From: an uncultured Collinsella sp.
GTDB taxonomy: Bacteria > Actinomycetota > Coriobacteriia > Coriobacteriales > Coriobacteriaceae
Length of the DNA: 64,000 nt
NCBI GenBank assembly: GCA_959602645.1
Contig: CAUGTZ010000002.1
Span: forward strand, 62,001-126,000
Direction: 5' to 3'
Shown here piece by piece: positions 16,113 through 24,666 of the stretch (positions are counted from its first letter, which is position 1; the number at the start of each line of letters is the position of its first letter). The notes under the pieces were generated by a model. It was given only the letters and a program-made list of their open reading frames with translations, had not been told where the DNA came from and ran no database searches. The position numbers were made by a program, and so were the translations under genes.

Positions 16113-16187
16113 ATTTGGGACGGGGCTCTTTTAGCTGGTTCGAATGATCGCACCAATCATACCAGTCAAAAAAGCCCCATCCCAAAT
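16113..16187. repeat. Long hairpin between the FGGY kinase gene and luxS
   Basis: ATTTGGGACGGGGCT continues to CTTTTAGCTGG in the left arm and pairs with the right arm ending AGCCCCATCCCAAAT. About 22 of 26 positions match and an inner ATGAT/ATCAT stem closes it. The arm mismatches are transitions, several of which keep G-U pairs on one strand. It may end the kinase transcript. Confidence 0.7.
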
Positions 16188-16226
16188 GAGCTGCCCGGGA
16201 ATAGCCTGCGGGCGCCGCGCAGCCGC

Positions 16227-17717
16227 CTAGGCAGTGTAGGCGATGGTCGCGTCGACGGCGTGACGCCAGCCGGCGATCTTTTTGGCTCGTTCGTCGGCGG
16301 ACATGGCAGGCTCCACGATGCCGCGAGCGCCGTAGACGTCAACGACGTCGCGCGTGTACATGCCCAGCGCAATGCCGCAGGCCCAGGCCGCACCCAGACC
16401 GCTCATCTCGTCGTTGCTCGCGATGCGGATGGGCGAGCCAACCAAGTCGCTCTCAAACTGCATCAGGTACGCGTCGCGCGTGGGGCCGCCGTCAACACGA
16501 AGCACGGCCAGTGCCGCGCCCGAATCCTCGACCATCGCATCAATCACGTCAAAGATTTGATAGGCGATCGACTCGTCGGCGGCCTTTACGAACTCCGCAC
16601 GGCCCGTGGTGCGCGTCATGCCAAAGACGCAGCCCTCGGCATCGCTCGCCCAGTGTGGCGCGCCCAGGCCGGTAAACGCCGGCACAAAGTAGACGCGGCT
16701 CGCCGGATTGGCGGCGTAGCACAGGTCGGTGACTTCCTCGGGATTGTTGATGAGCTCCAGGTCGTCGCGCAGCCAGGTCTTGACAGCGCCCGCGTAGCTC
16801 ACGTTGCCCTCGAGCACGTACTCGGTCACACCGTCCATACGCCACGCAAGCGAGCTCGAAAGCCCGTGCGAGCTGGCGACGAACTCGTCGCCGACGTTCA
16901 TCATGACCGAGCTGCCGGTGCCATAGGTCGCCTTGGCCATGCCGCGGCTATGGCAGCCCTGGGCAAACAAGGCGGCATGGCTGTCGCCGAGCACGCCGTG
17001 AATGGGCACGGGCGCCGGCAAAAAGCCGCCCAGGTTCGTCATGCCGAACAGGCCATCGGAATCGGTCACCTGCGGCAGGCAAGCCGAATCGACGCCAAAG
17101 GCCTCGCACACCGGCTCGCTCCAGCAGCCACGGCGCAGGTCAAAGAGCTGCGTGCGGCTGGCATTGGACCAGTCGCAGCGAAACTCCGCGCCGCCCGTGA
17201 GCGTCCAGACCACCCAGGCATCGATGGTGCCCAGGCACAGCTCGCCCGCCGCAGCGGCCTCGGCAGCCGCGGGAACGTTCGCGAGGATCCAAGCCATCTT
17301 GCCCGCCGGGTAGTAGGGCGAGAGCACCAGACCCGTCGTGTCGCGCACCAGCTCGGTCACGCCTTCGCGCGCAGCAAGCTCGTCGCACAGCTCGCGGGCG
17401 CGGGCGCACTGCCACACCACGGCGTCGCACAGCGGCTCGCCCGTCATGCGGCTCCAGGCAACGGTAGTCTCGCGCTGGTTGGAGATGCCGATGCCGGCGA
17501 CGTCGGTCGGATCGACCCCGGTCTCCTCCACCACGGCGCGCGCCACGGCCAGCACGTTAGCGGCGATCTCGGCTGGATCATGGCTCACCCAGCCGGCCTC
17601 GTTGACAATCTGGCGATGCGGGCGATCGGCACGATGAATCAAATGGCCGCCCTCGTCCACCAGCAGCGCCTTGGTGCCCTGCGTGGATTGATCGATTCCG
17701 ATGATGTATTTGCTCAT
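16227..17717 (-). CDS. FGGY-family carbohydrate kinase, glycerol-kinase-like
   Basis: A 496-residue two-domain kinase. ATP-domain motifs GIDQSTQGTKA (N-terminus) and NQRETT are very like glycerol kinase. The residues that bind glycerol there appear conserved (Arg82, Glu83, Tyr135, and Asp245 in LGDSHAAL as catalytic base). It may therefore be a glycerol kinase, but context argues for a short ketose: it follows, by 142 bases and on the same strand, an isomerase and a split transketolase. That set fits the D-apiose route, where an FGGY kinase phosphorylates apulose. Xylulokinase-like use is a second option. The family is certain; the substrate is not. Confidence 0.75.
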   Translation of the reverse strand: MSKYIIGIDQSTQGTKALLVDEGGHLIHRADRPHRQIVNEAGWVSHDPAEIAANVLAVARAVVEETGVDPTDVAGIGISNQRETTVAWSRMTGEPLCDAVVWQCARARELCDELAAREGVTELVRDTTGLVLSPYYPAGKMAWILANVPAAAEAAAAGELCLGTIDAWVVWTLTGGAEFRCDWSNASRTQLFDLRRGCWSEPVCEAFGVDSACLPQVTDSDGLFGMTNLGGFLPAPVPIHGVLGDSHAALFAQGCHSRGMAKATYGTGSSVMMNVGDEFVASSHGLSSSLAWRMDGVTEYVLEGNVSYAGAVKTWLRDDLELINNPEEVTDLCYAANPASRVYFVPAFTGLGAPHWASDAEGCVFGMTRTTGRAEFVKAADESIAYQIFDVIDAMVEDSGAALAVLRVDGGPTRDAYLMQFESDLVGSPIRIASNDEMSGLGAAWACGIALGMYTRDVVDVYGARGIVEPAMSADERAKKIAGWRHAVDATIAYTA

Positions 17718-17829
17718 GTACTCTCCTGTCTCCCCCGTCGATTCAAAACTAAAACCCGACGGACAAGGAGCGAGTGGCCGACCGGCTCATGAGAGCGCAG
17801 CCGGCCTGCTCAGAATTCAACCTAAAAGG

Positions 17830-17860
17830 ATTGGTGCAAACCTGTCCCCGATGCACCAAT
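17830..17860 (-). repeat. GGGGACAGG-loop hairpin at the end of the transketolase gene
   Basis: ATTGGTGCA pairs with TGCACCAAT around a loop with CTGTCCCC (GGGGACAG on the minus strand). It begins at the stop codon of the transketolase subunit and is followed by CCTTTT on the minus strand, so it probably acts as a 3' end structure. Confidence 0.75.
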
Positions 17861-18801
17861 TACTCTGCGGGAAGGAACTCGGCGACCGTCTTGGCGATTC
17901 CGGCACCCGTCAGGCCGTAGTGCGCAAAGACCTCGGGGCTCGTGCCGGTGATGACCGGCGCATCGGGCAGGGAGAGGCACTTGACCGGACGCGGGCAGTG
18001 CTCGCCAACGACCTGCGCGACCATGGAACCCAGGCCACCGAAGGGGCTGTGCTCCTCGACGGTCACGACGGCGCGCGTGGCACCGGCGGCCTCGATCACG
18101 GCCTCGGCATCGAGCGGCTTGACGCAGTACATATCGAGCACCGTCGCCGAGATACCCTGTTCGGCCAGCAGATCGGCGGCGTCCACGGCATGGCGGACCA
18201 TCTCGCCGGTGGCGACGATCGTCACATCGGTGCCGCGACGCACCCAGGTGGCGCGGTTCATCTGGAACGGGCACTCGTCCTCGGTGTACACGTCCTCCAC
18301 CGGGTTGCGGCCCACACGGATGTAGGCCGGCTTGTTGTCGGCGACCAGGGCACGCACGAGCTCGGCGGTCTGGAAGCGATCGCTCGGCAGATACACGCGC
18401 ATGTTGGGAATCGCGCTCATGGCGGCGATATCCTGTGCGGAGTGATGGCTCATGCCCAAGGCGCCATAGGACACGCCGCCCGAGATGCCGATGAGCTTGA
18501 CGTTGGTGTTGGAGTACGAAACGTCGACCTTGCACTGCTCATACGAGCGCGTGGTCACAAAGGACGCCGGCGAGGCGGCCCAGGCCTTCTTGCCGCACGA
18601 GGCCATACCGGCGGCGATGCTCACCAGGTCCTGCTCGGCGATGCCGACCTCAATAGACTGCTGGGGATACTGATCGAAGAACGGCGTGAGCGATGCAGAG
18701 CCGCGGGAGTCGGAGCACAGGACGACGATGTCTTTATCGGTTGCGGCGGCCTCGAGCAGCGTGTCGCAGATAGCCTTGCGGTTGGCGATCTTGTTAGCCA
18801 T
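17860..18801 (-). CDS. Transketolase, C-terminal (pyrimidine-binding plus C) subunit
   Basis: A 313-residue partner subunit of a split transketolase. It has the pyrimidine-binding domain (VGIAEQDLVSIAAGMASCG, where the Glu activates the thiamine cofactor) and the C-terminal transketolase domain. ATG 18801 (MANKIANRK) overlaps the end of the upstream subunit by 8 bases, which indicates translational coupling and 1:1 assembly. Longer frames to 18846 lie inside the other gene and are less likely. Split transketolases often serve special sugar routes; here the neighbours are an isomerase and an FGGY kinase. Confidence 0.9.
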   Translation of the reverse strand: MANKIANRKAICDTLLEAAATDKDIVVLCSDSRGSASLTPFFDQYPQQSIEVGIAEQDLVSIAAGMASCGKKAWAASPASFVTTRSYEQCKVDVSYSNTNVKLIGISGGVSYGALGMSHHSAQDIAAMSAIPNMRVYLPSDRFQTAELVRALVADNKPAYIRVGRNPVEDVYTEDECPFQMNRATWVRRGTDVTIVATGEMVRHAVDAADLLAEQGISATVLDMYCVKPLDAEAVIEAAGATRAVVTVEEHSPFGGLGSMVAQVVGEHCPRPVKCLSLPDAPVITGTSPEVFAHYGLTGAGIAKTVAEFLPAE

Positions 18802-19630
18802 TGATGGCCTCCTTATGGGCAGCGAAATCGGCGATGATCTGGGCATATTCCTCGTCGTTGGGCAGGTGATGATGCCAGGCGGCCTTGTCCTCCATAACCG
18901 GCGAGCCGTAGCCCTTCACCGTGTTGAGGATAATGACCGTGGGCTTACCCTTGGTCTCGGTGGCCAGCGTCAGCGCGGCGTCGATGGCCTGGACGTCGTT
19001 GCCCGGAATGGACAGCACGTTCCAACCGAAGGCGGCCCAGCGCTCCTCCTGCGAGTCCTGCTTCATGACGTCCTCGGTGCTGCCGCTGATCTGCAGGCGG
19101 TTGCGGTCCACGAGCGCGCACAGGTTATCGAGCTGGTAGTTGCCGCCGCTCATGGCGCCCTCCCAGACCGAGCCCTCGGCAAGCTCGCCGTCGCCCATGA
19201 TGGTGTAGACGCGGTAGTCGCGGCCGTCCATCTTGCCGGCAAGCGCCATGCCCACAGTCACGGGCAGACCGTGACCCAACGAGCCCGAGTTCATCTCGAT
19301 GCCCTTGAGCTTGTTGTTGGGGTGACCGATGTAGGGGCTGCCGAACTTGGAGAAGCGGGCCTTGACGTCATCGAGGTCAAGATAGCCCTCGTGGCAGAGC
19401 ACCGCATAGTAGGCCTCCATGGCGTGGCCCTTAGAGAGTACGAAGCGATCGCGGTTGGGATCGTCGACGGTCTCGGGAGAAATGTTGAGGTGGTTGGCAT
19501 AGAGCGTCATGAGGGCGTCGATCACCGACATGTCGCCACCGATGTGGCCGCCGGCGCCAGCCATGATGATATCGACGCAATCGCGGCGAAGGTCCCAACG
19601 CAGGGATTCAAGCTCTTCGATAGTTGCCAT
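18794..19630 (-). CDS. Transketolase, N-terminal (thiamine diphosphate-binding) subunit
   Basis: A 278-residue subunit carrying the thiamine diphosphate motif GDGELAEGSVWE with the downstream asparagine, and the substrate-side GHIGGDMS and LSKGHA segments. It needs the next gene product for a complete active site. ATG 19630 (MATIEELESL) lies 2 bases after the isomerase stop, with GGAGAG overlapping the end of that gene. The compact order isomerase, N-subunit, C-subunit marks one operon. Confidence 0.92.
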   Translation of the reverse strand: MATIEELESLRWDLRRDCVDIIMAGAGGHIGGDMSVIDALMTLYANHLNISPETVDDPNRDRFVLSKGHAMEAYYAVLCHEGYLDLDDVKARFSKFGSPYIGHPNNKLKGIEMNSGSLGHGLPVTVGMALAGKMDGRDYRVYTIMGDGELAEGSVWEGAMSGGNYQLDNLCALVDRNRLQISGSTEDVMKQDSQEERWAAFGWNVLSIPGNDVQAIDAALTLATETKGKPTVIILNTVKGYGSPVMEDKAAWHHHLPNDEEYAQIIADFAAHKEAING

Positions 19631-19632
19631 TT

Positions 19633-21033
19633 CTACTCTCCTCGCAGGTAAGCTTTGACGTCTTCTTCGATGGGGTCGTACAGGTCGGGGACAATGCCGA
19701 TGTACTTGCACGCCTCGTAGAGCACCGGCACCACGTTGGCGTGAATGGCGACGCAGTGGTGGATGTAGGGACCCTCGACGATCTTGGCCTCGAGGCGTTT
19801 GAGGTTGTCGACCTCGACCCACAGGTAGGTGCCCATGCCGGCCGGGCCGTCGATGCCGCGGGCGTTGCCCAGCAGCAGCGAGTACTCGCCGTTGTCGCCG
19901 TCAAAGCGAGCAAGGGTGAGGTCGCCGTGCTTGGCCTCGGCCGTCAGCGCGCCGGGGTGATCGAAAGCCAGCGGGTAAGTGAGCTTGGGTTTGACGGCCG
20001 CGCAGCTGCAGGGCCAGGGGCCGCAGTGCTGCAGCAGCTCGCCGTTCTCGTTATCGGGATGACGCACGGTCCAGTCGGCGAACATGCCGCGGTGACGGCC
20101 CAGGTCGGCGGCCTCGACCATCAGCGCGGTGATAGCGCCATGGATGTCGGTCTCGCAGACGATGGGGATGCCCATCTCGTTGAGGATTGCGTTGGCGGCG
20201 CAGGGCATAATGCCCAACTCGTCCTGCAGGGCGTTCCAGCACTGGATGGCGCCGGCGTTGCAGCCGTACTTCTCGACCAGGCGCTTCATGGCAATGGCGA
20301 GTCCTGCGACCGCAGGAACCTTGTCCTCGGGGATGCAGATCTCAAAGCTGTCACCAATGTGGGCGATCATGGCTGCCATGGCCTGCTCGTCAGCCTGGGC
20401 GTCGCACACGGCCTGGACAAGCTCGGTCATGGGGATGGGCGAAAGCTGGATGTTGAACTTCTCGAGCAGCTCGCCCTCGTTGCACATGGTCGACCAGAAA
20501 TCGAACGGACGGGTGGCCATCTGCAGGATGCGGGTGTGCTTGAAGGTCTTGACCACGTTGCACACGGCCAAAAAGTCCCAGACGCCGCGCTCGAACTCGG
20601 GATCGGTCAGACGGCAGTTGGTCATGTAGGTGAAGGGAACCTGGAAGCGGCGCAGGACCTTGCCGGTGGCGAACAGACCGCACTGGCTATCACGCAGACG
20701 GGTGCCGTCGGGCTCGGGGCGCTCGTCGCGCGGCCCCCACAGCAGCACGGGCAAGCCGAGCTCGCGGGCAAGGCGGGCGCAGACATACTCGGTACCAAAG
20801 TTGGCGTGGCACAGCATGATGCCGTCGACGCCCTCGGCGCGGAACTTCTCGATGATAGGCGCGATATGGCTGTCGTCGAACAGCAGGCCCTCGTCGTTGA
20901 TGTCGTCGATATCCACGATCTCGACGCCGATCTCGCGCAGGCGATCAGCCGTAAGGCCGCGATACTTGATCGCGTCCGGCGCGCTAAAGATACTGCGGCG
21001 CGTGGGCACAAAGCCGAGCTTGATCTTGTCCAT
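19633..21033 (-). CDS. L-fucose/L-arabinose isomerase-like sugar isomerase
   Basis: A 466-residue protein of the FucI/AraA fold group, normal in length. These enzymes convert an aldose to a ketose with a divalent metal. Candidate metal ligands are the Glu and Asp in VCETDIHGA and a late histidine in the IHHCVAIHANVV segment. It heads an operon with split transketolase, followed by an FGGY kinase, giving the logic aldose to ketose to ketose phosphate to transketolase products. The sugar is unknown; D-apiose, D-arabinose and L-arabinose are candidates. Operator-like repeats lie in its upstream region, next to a LacI-type regulator gene. Confidence 0.78.
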   Translation of the reverse strand: MDKIKLGFVPTRRSIFSAPDAIKYRGLTADRLREIGVEIVDIDDINDEGLLFDDSHIAPIIEKFRAEGVDGIMLCHANFGTEYVCARLARELGLPVLLWGPRDERPEPDGTRLRDSQCGLFATGKVLRRFQVPFTYMTNCRLTDPEFERGVWDFLAVCNVVKTFKHTRILQMATRPFDFWSTMCNEGELLEKFNIQLSPIPMTELVQAVCDAQADEQAMAAMIAHIGDSFEICIPEDKVPAVAGLAIAMKRLVEKYGCNAGAIQCWNALQDELGIMPCAANAILNEMGIPIVCETDIHGAITALMVEAADLGRHRGMFADWTVRHPDNENGELLQHCGPWPCSCAAVKPKLTYPLAFDHPGALTAEAKHGDLTLARFDGDNGEYSLLLGNARGIDGPAGMGTYLWVEVDNLKRLEAKIVEGPYIHHCVAIHANVVPVLYEACKYIGIVPDLYDPIEEDVKAYLRGE

Positions 21034-21059
21034 GTACGTCCTCCCCTAGTCACATGTTC

Positions 21060-21096
21060 AGTAAACAGACGCATATTTCGTTTTGTTCTGTTTACT
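21060..21096 (-). promoter_or_regulatory. Operator-like inverted repeat upstream of the isomerase operon
   Basis: AGTAAACAGA (21060-21069) and TCTGTTTACT (21087-21096) are perfect 10-bp arms around 17 bases. Related AAACAGA/TGTTTA words recur upstream of the LacI gene near 22384-22410, so both are plausible targets of that regulator. Confidence 0.6.
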
Positions 21097-21200
21097 AAAT
21101 GTTTTACTCTTTTGTTTAAAAGTTTAGCGCGAAAGTCTCGTAAACGGTAGAGAAATCAGCCTAAACGGTATGTAAACAATCTGAACATACAAGAGCAACA

Positions 21201-21228
21201 AAAAGAGGGCCCCGAAGGACCCTCTTTT
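21201..21228 (-). terminator. Intrinsic terminator after the LacI-type gene
   Basis: AAAAGAGGG and CCCTCTTTT pair around a short loop between the LacI stop (21291) and the isomerase start. It separates regulator and operon transcripts. Confidence 0.75.
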
Positions 21229-21290
21229 GAATAGCGCTATGTTTACTGCCCTAGCGAGCTTTGGCACGCTGCAGGCGATGCCGTCTCCGC

Positions 21291-22301
21291 CTAGATTTCG
21301 CGCACGCTCTGGCGCTCGACAAAATAGGTCGACACAGCCGTTTTGCAGGTATAGCTCTTGGGATTGCGGATGTTACCCACCAGACGGCGCACCGCGATCT
21401 CGCCCACCTCGTGTTTGGGAACATGCACCGTGGTGAGTGGCGGGTTGGAGAAGGCGCCCAGAGATAGGTCGTCAAAGCCGATGATCGAGACATCCTCGGG
21501 CACGCGAATGCCGTGCTCGTTGAACGCGCGCATGGCACCCACGGCGAGCACGTCGTTCTCGGCAAAGAAAGCCGTCGGCAGGTCGTCGCGTGAGACGCTG
21601 TCGAGCCATGCACCCATATCGCGATAGGCACCTTCGAGCGTGGTGCCCAGCGTGACGTGCCATGCCGGATTGGCCTCGAGGTCCGCATCCTCAAGCGCTT
21701 GGCGATAGCCGCGCTCGCGATCCTTAAAGTTGCGGATACGAAGATCGCCTGCCAGATAGCCGATTTGCCTGTGACCCTTCTCGATAAGGTAGTCCACGGC
21801 GCGCAGCACCGAATCGGTATTGGCAATGACTACGGCATCAAAGTACTGGCGGTCGCTCCAGCCGTCGAGCACGATCAGGTGGGCGGCAGCGTTGGCGAAC
21901 AGGGCGTAATCTTCCTCACCCAGCTCGGTACCCATCAGCACGATGGCGGCAGACGGGTCGGCGATCAGGCCCTCGACCTGCGGACGCACGGCGTCCAGGT
22001 CGCTAAAGTCGAGCGAGACAAAGCTCGTGCTCATGCCGTGGCGACGCGCCTGGCGCTCCACGCCCTCAATAACCGCGGGATGGAAGGTGCTCTCGTCCAG
22101 GATGGCGCCCGTCTTGCGCGCGAGCACAAACTGGATGCTCTCGAGCTGCGTCGACTGCTGATAGCCGAGCGACTGCGCGCACTCCAGGATGACTTTGGCG
22201 GTCTCCTCGCTCACGCTGCGCTTGCGGTTGAGCGCGTTGGACACGGTCGCAGGCGAAAAACCGGTGATGCGGCTGATTTCGCGGACACTTGCTTTGGCCA
22301 T
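21291..22301 (-). CDS. LacI-family transcriptional regulator
   Basis: A 336-residue regulator. The N-terminal LacI-type helix-turn-helix is clear (VREISRITGFSPATVSNALN) with the usual hinge region after it, followed by a periplasmic-binding-protein-like effector domain. ATG 22301 with AGGGGGAAC upstream is preferred over an in-frame extension to 22382. It lies between the isomerase/transketolase operon and the nucleoside hydrolase gene, all on one strand, and probably controls one or both. Inverted repeats with AAACAGA words upstream of the isomerase and of this gene fit autoregulation. Confidence 0.9.
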   Translation of the reverse strand: MAKASVREISRITGFSPATVSNALNRKRSVSEETAKVILECAQSLGYQQSTQLESIQFVLARKTGAILDESTFHPAVIEGVERQARRHGMSTSFVSLDFSDLDAVRPQVEGLIADPSAAIVLMGTELGEEDYALFANAAAHLIVLDGWSDRQYFDAVVIANTDSVLRAVDYLIEKGHRQIGYLAGDLRIRNFKDRERGYRQALEDADLEANPAWHVTLGTTLEGAYRDMGAWLDSVSRDDLPTAFFAENDVLAVGAMRAFNEHGIRVPEDVSIIGFDDLSLGAFSNPPLTTVHVPKHEVGEIAVRRLVGNIRNPKSYTCKTAVSTYFVERQSVREI

Positions 22302-22383
22302 TGTTCCCCCTAGTAACGGTCGCGGTCGAGCATCGTGGCCTGACCGCCCCGTGACTCGACAACTAAACGACCGCAAATTCAAT

Positions 22384-22430
22384 CTAAACAGAATAGTAAA
22401 TGTTTAATAGCTAGTTTAGCCTGTTGTCAA
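22384..22430 (-). promoter_or_regulatory. Promoter and operator-like region of the LacI-type gene
   Basis: On the minus strand TTGACA (22430-22425) is followed after 15 bases by TATTAA (22409-22404). CTAAACAGA and TGTTTAA words overlap this promoter and resemble the operator arms at 21060-21096. Confidence 0.5.
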
Positions 22431-22504
22431 GCGAAGCGACGCGACTATTCCCCCAACGGGCGTATTTACTCGGTAGCTAATCTGGATCGGGGCACAGAAA
22501 CCGT

Positions 22505-23479
22505 TTAGCCAAGGATGCGAGCCATGCGTGCCTTAAACTCCGCGAGGAAACGTGGGGCGTCCACGGTGAGCGCCACGAGCGCGCTCTTATCCGGATCGGA
22601 CAGACGGTGCTCATCACAGATAGTGCGGCCGCGGTACTCGCCCAGCAGGTCGACACGAAGATTGCAGCCGAGCGCACCCACGAGCGTGGGATCAATCGCC
22701 ACGGCAACCGCCAGCGGATCGTGCAGCGCGCAGCCGCCCAGGTAGGGCGCGTTCATTTCGTACGAACCGATATAGTGCTCGACCATGCTCGCAAACGCGC
22801 AGCCAGCCATAGTGCCCGAGCCCGTCCAGCCGGCAACGTCGCGACGTGTGAGCACCACGCGGTGCGTCACATCCAAGCCCACCATGGTGAGCTTGCGGCC
22901 CGAACGCAGCACGGCATCGGCCGCCTCAGGATCACTTGCCATGTTGGCCTCGGCGCCCGCGCTCACGTTTCCGGGCACGGTAAGCGCACCGCCCATCACG
23001 ACCACGCGGCCGATGGACATCATCGCCGCCGCATCGCGCTCCAAGGCAAGTGCCAGGTTGGAGAGCGGGCCGGTCGCCACGTAGATCAGATCGGGGCCAT
23101 AGGTGCGCGCGGCATCAATCAGGTAATCGACCGCTGCATTGCCATCGGCCGACGTCGCGCCCACCGGCTCGTACGGCGATGCGGGCACGCTCGCCCCGCC
23201 AATGCCGTTCTTGCCGTGAATGAGCGTGGTGGACGCCGGCGGTGTATAGGGCTCAGTCGCCTTAATGGGACGATCGGCGCCCAGGTACACCGGCACCTCG
23301 GGACGACCCAACAGGTCGAGCACCGCCAGGCAGTTATGCGCCGATTGCTCGACGCGCACGTTGCCAAAGCACGTGGTGATGCCCACGAGCTCCACCTCGG
23401 GGCTCGCGATGGCATAGGCGAGCGCCATCGCATCATCCACACCCATATCCAGATCAAGGATCAGCTTCTTGGTTGCCAT
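22505..23479 (-). CDS. Inosine/uridine-preferring nucleoside hydrolase
   Basis: A 324-residue enzyme that splits ribonucleosides into free ribose and base. The calcium-binding N-terminal motif is DLDMGVDDAMA, a variant of the usual DTDxGxDD. GPLSNLALAL and the late LHDPLAVAVAI, with its His-Asp pair, complete the active-site set. It starts 5 bases after the ribokinase stop, so the pair forms a clear salvage operon: the ribose released here is the ribokinase substrate. There is no signal peptide, so it acts on imported nucleosides. Confidence 0.93.
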   Translation of the reverse strand: MATKKLILDLDMGVDDAMALAYAIASPEVELVGITTCFGNVRVEQSAHNCLAVLDLLGRPEVPVYLGADRPIKATEPYTPPASTTLIHGKNGIGGASVPASPYEPVGATSADGNAAVDYLIDAARTYGPDLIYVATGPLSNLALALERDAAAMMSIGRVVVMGGALTVPGNVSAGAEANMASDPEAADAVLRSGRKLTMVGLDVTHRVVLTRRDVAGWTGSGTMAGCAFASMVEHYIGSYEMNAPYLGGCALHDPLAVAVAIDPTLVGALGCNLRVDLLGEYRGRTICDEHRLSDPDKSALVALTVDAPRFLAEFKARMARILG

Positions 23480-23483
23480 TGTT

Positions 23484-24479
23484 CTACTCCGCTTCTCCGT
23501 CTACATCCAAACCGTCTAAACCAAACTTGTGCTCGACTTCCGCACGCGTGGGAATTGATTGCTGAGCGCCCAGGCGCGACACCGTCACCGCCGAGGCGCG
23601 AGCACCCGCGGCCATGCACTCAAAGAGCGGCAAACCCTCCAGACGAGCTGCAGCAAGCGCACCAATAAACGTATCGCCCGCGGCCGTCGTATCGACCACC
23701 GCGCTCGAAAGCGCCGGCATGCGCAGCGGCTCACCGCCATCGCCGAGCGTAACCGAGCCGGCGCCGCCCAGCGTGATGACCGCGGCGCCGGCGCCCTTGT
23801 CGAGCAGCGCATTGAGCGCGGCGACGCAACTCGCATCATCTGTGGGCAGAATGCCCGTCAGCACCTGGCACTCGGTCTCGTTGGGGCAGACCAGGTCGAC
23901 CGCAGGCCACGCTCCTGCCGGCAGGTCGCAGGCGGGCGCCGGGTTAAAGATCGTATAGAACCCCAGCTCGTGAGCGCAAGAAAGCGCCGCGGCCGTTGCT
24001 GCAAGGTCACATTCGCCCTGGGCAATAAAGACGCTTCCGGCAGCCGGGGCAATCTCGCTGGCATCGCCGTCGAGCTCGTCGGCCACCAAGCGCCTCAGTG
24101 CGCGGGCAACGTCCTCGCCCGCAAGCGCATGGTTGGCGCCCGGCGACAGCACGATGCGGTTGTCGCTCTCGCAGCGAATGATAGTCGCGGTACCGGTCTC
24201 CACGTCATCGCGACGCGCCACAAACTCAACGCCCACGCCGGCATCCTGGAGCCCTGCCACAAGCGCATCGCCAAAGGTATCGCGCCCAACAGCGCCAATC
24301 ATGCACGTGCGCGCACCCATGCGCGCAGCGGCAACGGCCTGATTGGCTCCCTTACCGCCGGCGTTGGTGATAAAACCGCTGCCACCGACGGTCTCGCCCG
24401 CGCGCGGCATGCGCTCGCACGCCACCGAAAGGTCCATGTTCATGCTGCCGAACACCGCAACGATGCTGTGATCCGCCAT
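23484..24479 (-). CDS. rbsK: Ribokinase
   Basis: A 331-residue PfkB-family sugar kinase. The N-terminal GSMNMDL and GGKGANQAVAAARMG segments are typical of ribokinases, and the C-terminal TTAAGDTFIGAL carries the catalytic aspartate and anion hole. ATG 24479 follows GAGGAGG; a longer frame to 24608 lacks homology. It forms a two-gene operon with the nucleoside hydrolase and feeds ribose 5-phosphate to the pentose phosphate pathway. No ribose or nucleoside transporter is adjacent. Confidence 0.93.
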   Translation of the reverse strand: MADHSIVAVFGSMNMDLSVACERMPRAGETVGGSGFITNAGGKGANQAVAAARMGARTCMIGAVGRDTFGDALVAGLQDAGVGVEFVARRDDVETGTATIIRCESDNRIVLSPGANHALAGEDVARALRRLVADELDGDASEIAPAAGSVFIAQGECDLAATAAALSCAHELGFYTIFNPAPACDLPAGAWPAVDLVCPNETECQVLTGILPTDDASCVAALNALLDKGAGAAVITLGGAGSVTLGDGGEPLRMPALSSAVVDTTAAGDTFIGALAAARLEGLPLFECMAAGARASAVTVSRLGAQQSIPTRAEVEHKFGLDGLDVDGEAE

Positions 24480-24666
24480 GGAAACCTCCTCGTCTTCAGG
24501 CTTTGCGCCCACCGTCGACCAACGATTGTGCACTCTCGCACCCCCTATAACTTTAGTCCACTTTGATGTGGACGCGCGCTTGAGCTTGCGCCAGCAGCAA
24601 GCATTCACAGGGGCAGGCAGCTACAATGAATACGTGCTGATTATTCTCGTCATTGGATGATGTTTT

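Noticed and set aside
16130..16165. tRNA-like word GGTTCGAAT
   Set aside because: It lies inside a long hairpin; no acceptor stem, anticodon arm or CCA end is present.
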